NCBI GenBank assembly: GCA_007120615.1
Contig: SKNI01000266.1
Span: 1 to 8,642, forward strand
Length of the DNA: 8,642 bases
Source: Myxococcales bacterium
GTDB taxonomy: Bacteria > Myxococcota_A > Bradymonadia > Bradymonadales > Bradymonadaceae
Direction: 5' to 3'
Shown here: positions 5,477-8,642 of the stretch, one piece after another
How the letters are laid out: every line of letters begins with the position of its first letter
How positions within the stretch are numbered: position 1 is the stretch's first letter
The notes under the pieces: generated by a model
What the model saw: the letters and a program-made list of their open reading frames with translations, nothing else
What the model was told of the DNA's origin: nothing
Database searches by the model: none
Position numbers and translations under genes: made by a program

Positions 5477-6697
5477 TTATTCTCCCTCTCCCACGGAATC
5501 GGAATCGAGGCGCTCATTCTCATTGGAGTTCTTCTGAGGTCGGATATCTTCCACCTGACTGGCTTCTTCCAAATTCATGATCTGCTCCCCGCCGGCGTAT
5601 TCCTGGGTGCGGTAACGGGTAATTCGACCGATCTTGCGGACTACTTCTGCGATGCTGCTGGCATCGTTGTGAATGGTGGTAGCCACTCGAAATAATTCGT
5701 CGTCTTCATCGAGCTGTCGGCGCAATAACTCGGTGTAGCCCAGAAGGCTTGTGAGAGGCTGGTTGAGTTTATGCGCTGCCGCTCCGGCGACCTCAGCAAC
5801 CACGGCCTGGCGCTGGGTCAACTCCAACTCCTCGATGGACTCCTGGAGACGCTCTTCCATCCGGACCTGTCGACGGAGGTCGGTGAAGATTCCAACCGTC
5901 GCGATTTCTCGGCCGTCTTCATAAACCAGCGCCGCCGAGATTTCGACGGGGATGAGCTCCTGCCTGGTATTGACGACCACCTCTCTCAGGGAGTCGATGA
6001 GCCCCCGTCCTCCGTGGTCTTCGGCGCGAATCATTCGCATAATCCGTTCGGCGCCTCCCAGCGGATAGAGGCGGCGAACGTTCATTCCGAGGGCGTCTTC
6101 TTCGGCCCACCCCAGGATCTCTTCGGCCGCCGGGTTGAACAACACGATCTCTCCTTCCCGCCTGGCGGCTACGATCGCGTTGGGACTCGCGTCGATGACT
6201 CGGGTCAAGAAGTCAAAGGTATGAAGGGCAGAAAGTCCCTCGATCGCACCATTTGTACCATTGGATCCATTCGTGGTGTTGATCTCGGGCTCACGGCGCA
6301 AGAATTGCCATTTAACCCGCGTTCCCAACTCCTCCTCAATCTGACTCATGACCACCGCATCGGCAGCCCCGGAGGCGATCGCAGTCTCTACCGACACCGA
6401 ATCGTCTTCGCCAAATAATACGATCACCGGAACGTCTTTAATGGCATCAAACTCATCTCGGATAGCCAGCAATTCGTCAGGACCGATTGTATTGGAAGCC
6501 AGACCCAGAATGACCAGATTCGGAACCTCCCGCCGAGAATGCAACACCGCCCTTCGAGCGTCGATAAATGAGTGATATTGACAGTCTTCAATCTCGTGAA
6601 GCAAGACCTCTTCCACCCGCTGCAGGACTCTCTTTCGGGCATCGATTGCCCAGATGACAGGCCCCTTCATTTCCTCTTTTGAACCCCCCTGATTCAT
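5477..6697 (-). CDS. Receiver-like/PAS/HisKA sensor protein lacking an ATPase domain
   Basis: The 406 residues divide into a receiver-like fold (about 12-135), an N-G-S/T-rich linker (about 141-150), a PAS domain (about 160-280, with V-I-D-A-S-P-N-A-I-V) and a HisKA-type helical hairpin (about 295-365) with H309 in A-H-K-L-N-Q-P-L-T. It ends in an acidic, Asn-rich tail with no N, G1, F or G2 box, so there is no catalytic HATPase domain. The receiver-like fold has Gly65 (V-I-L-G-L) where the phospho-accepting Asp is expected. Lys310 follows the histidine where most kinases have Glu or Asp. It may act as an adaptor or as a substrate of the complete kinase encoded 1 nt downstream. ATG 6697 has a strong AAGGAGGAG upstream. 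The conserved core ends before the acidic tail, and no frameshifted ATPase domain lies between the two genes, so the absence looks real. Confidence 0.88.
   Translation of the reverse strand: MNQGGSKEEMKGPVIWAIDARKRVLQRVEEVLLHEIEDCQYHSFIDARRAVLHSRREVPNLVILGLASNTIGPDELLAIRDEFDAIKDVPVIVLFGEDDSVSVETAIASGAADAVVMSQIEEELGTRVKWQFLRREPEINTTNGSNGTNGAIEGLSALHTFDFLTRVIDASPNAIVAARREGEIVLFNPAAEEILGWAEEDALGMNVRRLYPLGGAERIMRMIRAEDHGGRGLIDSLREVVVNTRQELIPVEISAALVYEDGREIATVGIFTDLRRQVRMEERLQESIEELELTQRQAVVAEVAGAAAHKLNQPLTSLLGYTELLRRQLDEDDELFRVATTIHNDASSIAEVVRKIGRITRYRTQEYAGGEQIMNLEEASQVEDIRPQKNSNENERLDSDSVGEGE
6245..6271 (-). repeat. Three 9-bp tandem units in the receiver-PAS linker
   Basis: Read on the minus strand, AATGGATCC, AATGGTACA and AATGGTGCG encode N-G-S, N-G-T and N-G-A. 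They sit in the flexible linker between the receiver-like and PAS domains. The unit length is a multiple of three, so unit gain or loss would change linker length without breaking the frame. Confidence 0.6.
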
Positions 6698-6728
6698 GAC
6701 TCCTCCTTAGCGACGCCCCCGAGCGCCA

Positions 6729-7307
6729 TCAATTAAAATAATATCGAGCGCCCAGGGCGGCGTGAAAAAACTTCACCGCCATATCCGGGGCCTGCCCGTC
6801 GCGAAATAGCAGCGCAATGGAGGGGCTGATTTCGACAAAGAGCTCCACCGGAGCTTGCTTGAGTTGGGCGTTAACGCCGCCGGGAAACCGAGCTCCGAAA
6901 CCGAAATCGTAATAGGGCACAAATCCTTCCAGCCCGGGCTCATAGATTCTGGTTCCCCCGACATTAAATAAGACCAGTCCCCCACCTCCGACGTACGCCG
7001 CCATTCGGAACTCGAAAGCGTCGGTGATCTCGAAGAATTCCAAGAGATAATCGCCTCCGATCGACAGACTCCCGAAGAAAAGTTGGTCGAAGAACGGAAT
7101 GCCGCCGACATGAAAACCGAGGGCCTGGGATTGAGTGAGATAATATTTTGCGGTGACTCCCGAGGGAGCACCGATCGTGATGCCGGCGCCCACCTTCCCG
7201 GGCGTTCCAAGTGCATCACCGTATTCTCCTGCGTCGGCGGGCGCGGCGACCAAAATGACCGACAACATCGCAGCCATGATCACACTAATGCCGAACGCTT
7301 TCCTCAT
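6729..7307 (-). CDS. Small outer-membrane beta-barrel protein
   Basis: The 192-residue product has a typical Sec signal peptide: M-R-K start, hydrophobic core at residues 7-22, and A-P-A-D-A before G27 as the likely signal peptidase I site. The mature part alternates Gly- and aromatic-rich beta strands, with G-A-P-S-G-V-T-A-K-Y-Y-L early, P-V-E-L-F-V-E-I-S-P (153-162) and a terminal G-A-R-Y-Y-F-N. Such closing strands are typical of outer-membrane barrels, although the very last residue is Asn after the Phe. The pattern resembles the small barrel proteins often labelled DUF3996/BAPKO_0422-like; that is recognition by eye. GGAG lies about 6 nt before the ATG. Its stop is 31 bp upstream of the receiver-like sensor gene, and the dehydrogenase gene ends 65 bp before it, so it probably shares a transcript with the two sensor genes. 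Its ligand or role is unknown. Confidence 0.8.
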   Translation of the reverse strand: MRKAFGISVIMAAMLSVILVAAPADAGEYGDALGTPGKVGAGITIGAPSGVTAKYYLTQSQALGFHVGGIPFFDQLFFGSLSIGGDYLLEFFEITDAFEFRMAAYVGGGGLVLFNVGGTRIYEPGLEGFVPYYDFGFGARFPGGVNAQLKQAPVELFVEISPSIALLFRDGQAPDMAVKFFHAALGARYYFN

Positions 7308-7372
7308 ATCGTCTCCGGTTTATCGCATCACACAACGGCGTGGACCGGATCAGAATACACGGTCGGGCCGAA
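7308..7372. other. Short gap between the dehydrogenase and outer-membrane protein genes
   Basis: This 65-bp spacer holds the ribosome binding site of the outer-membrane protein gene. It also has a weak inverted repeat, CCGGT at 7315-7319 and ACCGG at 7344-7348, with a 24-base loop and no T-run. I see no convincing terminator or promoter, so it remains open whether the dehydrogenase gene shares a transcript with the three genes below it. Confidence 0.4.
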
Positions 7373-8642
7373 TCACGCACTCATCTCTTCCAAAATTCGC
7401 TCCGCAACACGGAGGCCATCAATGGCAGCGCTTACGATGCCTCCCCCATAGCCTGCGCCCTCGCCGCAGGGATAGAGACGCTCCACCGAGCGAGACTGGA
7501 GCGTTTCATCATCTCGAACCACCTGAACGGGAGCGCTGGTGCGGGTTTCCACGCCGATAAGCAGGGCATCATCGGTGAGATATCCCTTCATACGGTCGTC
7601 GAAGTCATCCAGGGCCCGCCGAAGGGCCTCGATGACAAACGGCGGATAACAACTGCTCAGATCGGCGGGGGCAATCCCGGGCTTATAGGTCGTCTTTCGC
7701 ACCTCTTTGGTAGCCCGGCCATCCTTGAAATCGGTCAACCGTTGAGCGGGGGCGATAAAGCCCCCTCCACCCAGTTGATAGGCTCTGCGCTCCGCCTCGT
7801 GCTGAAAATACATCCCCGCCAGCAGGCCTCCTGCCGATTCTGCGGGGTCGACGGTGCCGAAGCTCCCAAAGTCCTCCGGTTTTACGGTGACCACCAGGGC
7901 GGAGTTTGCCCAGTGTCCCCGACGGCTGGCGTGGCTCATTCCGTTGACGCAGATCCCCTCGGGGAGGGTATGAGACGGAACGATCTGTCCCCCGGGACAC
8001 ATGCAGAAGCTATAGACACCCCGGTGGTCTTTGCCTTTTCCGTAATTCGCCGCGAGCCGATAATCGGCCGACGGCAACTCCTCTTCATCGGCGTATCTTC
8101 CGTATTGAATTTCATTGATCAATTGCTGGCGATGCTCGACGCGAAATCCAACGGCGAAGGGTTTGGGCTCCATATAAACCCCGCTGTCGGCCAGGTGCAG
8201 ATACATCTCCCGTGCCGAATGCCCCACCGCCAGAATGACTCGGTCGGCGTCGATCCGCTCTCCATCGCGCAGGCGAACGCCAACGATTCGCCGGATTCCC
8301 TTGACCTCTTCGATGATCAACTCCTCCACGAAAGCCCCGAAGCGAACCTGGCAGCCCTCCTCGGTGAGCCGGGCCCGAAACGCCTTACACAACCGCACCA
8401 GTCGATCGGTTCCGAGATGGGGCTTGCCCTTGGTCAAGATCTCCTCGGGTCCGCCCAATTCGACGATGGTCTCCAGCACATGCTCCCCGCGCACGTCTTT
8501 GACCCGGGTATATAATTTCCCATCGGACCAGGTCCCGGCCCCGCCTTCGCCGAAACAAATATTGCTATCCGGTTTGAGTTCACCGCGATGCATCAGGCCC
8601 GAGACGTCGCGACCGCGAATCTCAACGGGCTCGCCGCGATCG
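7373..8642 (-). CDS. FAD-dependent dehydrogenase, COG2509 type (5' end outside the window)
   Basis: This is the C-terminal 422 codons of an NAD(P)/FAD-dependent oxidoreductase; substrate and pathway are unknown. The frame is open to the right edge, beginning D-R-G-E-P-V-E-I-R-G-R-D-V, which matches the region just after the first Rossmann strands in this family. The ATG at 8591-8593 is internal, not the start. Hallmarks in order are S-N-I-C-F-G-E-G-G-A-G-T-W-S-D-G-K-L-Y-T, then A-V-G-H-S-A-R-E-M-Y (substrate or FAD domain) and F-C-M-C-P-G-G-Q-I-V-P. These are followed by N-G-M-S...R...A-N-S-A-L-V-V and the closing FAD-binding C-G-E-G-A-G-Y-G-G-G-I-V-S-A-A-I-D-G. All are typical of the family of uncharacterised FAD dehydrogenases. 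The N-terminal GxGxxG dinucleotide-binding motif lies beyond the window. The gene ends 65 bp before the outer-membrane protein gene on the same strand. Confidence 0.92.
   Translation of the reverse strand, partial: DRGEPVEIRGRDVSGLMHRGELKPDSNICFGEGGAGTWSDGKLYTRVKDVRGEHVLETIVELGGPEEILTKGKPHLGTDRLVRLCKAFRARLTEEGCQVRFGAFVEELIIEEVKGIRRIVGVRLRDGERIDADRVILAVGHSAREMYLHLADSGVYMEPKPFAVGFRVEHRQQLINEIQYGRYADEEELPSADYRLAANYGKGKDHRGVYSFCMCPGGQIVPSHTLPEGICVNGMSHASRRGHWANSALVVTVKPEDFGSFGTVDPAESAGGLLAGMYFQHEAERRAYQLGGGGFIAPAQRLTDFKDGRATKEVRKTTYKPGIAPADLSSCYPPFVIEALRRALDDFDDRMKGYLTDDALLIGVETRTSAPVQVVRDDETLQSRSVERLYPCGEGAGYGGGIVSAAIDGLRVAERILEEMSA

Noticed and set aside
5771..6418. 215-codon open frame on the plus strand
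   Set aside because: Antisense shadow of the HisKA/PAS sensor gene, with no ribosome binding site or motif.
7340..8515. 391-codon open frame on the plus strand
   Set aside because: It is the antisense of the FAD dehydrogenase, whose family motifs are unmistakable on the minus strand; the plus product has no recognisable motif.

Overview
The window looks like bacterial chromosome from a Gram-negative organism. It encodes a lipoprotein with an N-terminal lipobox, a small outer-membrane beta-barrel protein and a DsbD-type envelope thiol protein. The PAS histidine kinases with H-x-L-N-Q-P or H-E-L-K-N-P boxes and the long acidic or serine-rich tails suggest a deltaproteobacterial relative (Myxococcota/Bradymonadota-like). 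That placement is inference. There are no tRNA or rRNA genes, transposases, CRISPR arrays or phage genes.

Layout. Positions 1-419 (minus) hold the C-terminal part of a DsbD-like protein, running off the left edge. Its homology stops abruptly at an in-frame stop near 460, so the gene is probably 5'-truncated. A 237-base gap follows. Next (plus, 657-1433) is an unusual GrpE-domain protein with an N-terminal membrane segment and a long acidic tail. It converges on, and overlaps by 235 bp, a minus-strand gene (1199-2188) for an unrecognised membrane-anchored protein with a serine-rich tail. A 157-bp divergent intergenic region with three inverted repeats separates that gene from a plus-strand predicted lipoprotein metallopeptidase of the M64 (IgA peptidase) type (2346-4103).

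The right half is a minus-strand run, read in transcription order from the right edge. It starts with a COG2509-type FAD-dependent dehydrogenase (5' end outside the window) and a 65-bp gap. A small beta-barrel outer-membrane protein comes next, then a 31-bp gap. Then come a receiver-like/PAS/HisKA protein with no ATPase domain, a 1-nt gap, and a PAS-PAS-HisKA-HATPase kinase. The last gene overlaps the peptidase gene by 23 bp, tail to tail.

How the genes may work together. The two sensor proteins are almost certainly co-translated. They look like an incomplete kinase paired with a complete one, without a response regulator in view; the outer-membrane protein is probably in the same transcript. 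The membrane-bound GrpE and the truncated DsbD-like protein are both envelope or protein-quality factors, but they are divergent and nothing shows they work together. The most unusual items are the anchored GrpE with its 235-bp antisense coding overlap, and the split sensor-kinase pair. I see no evidence of a complete new defence or mobile system.
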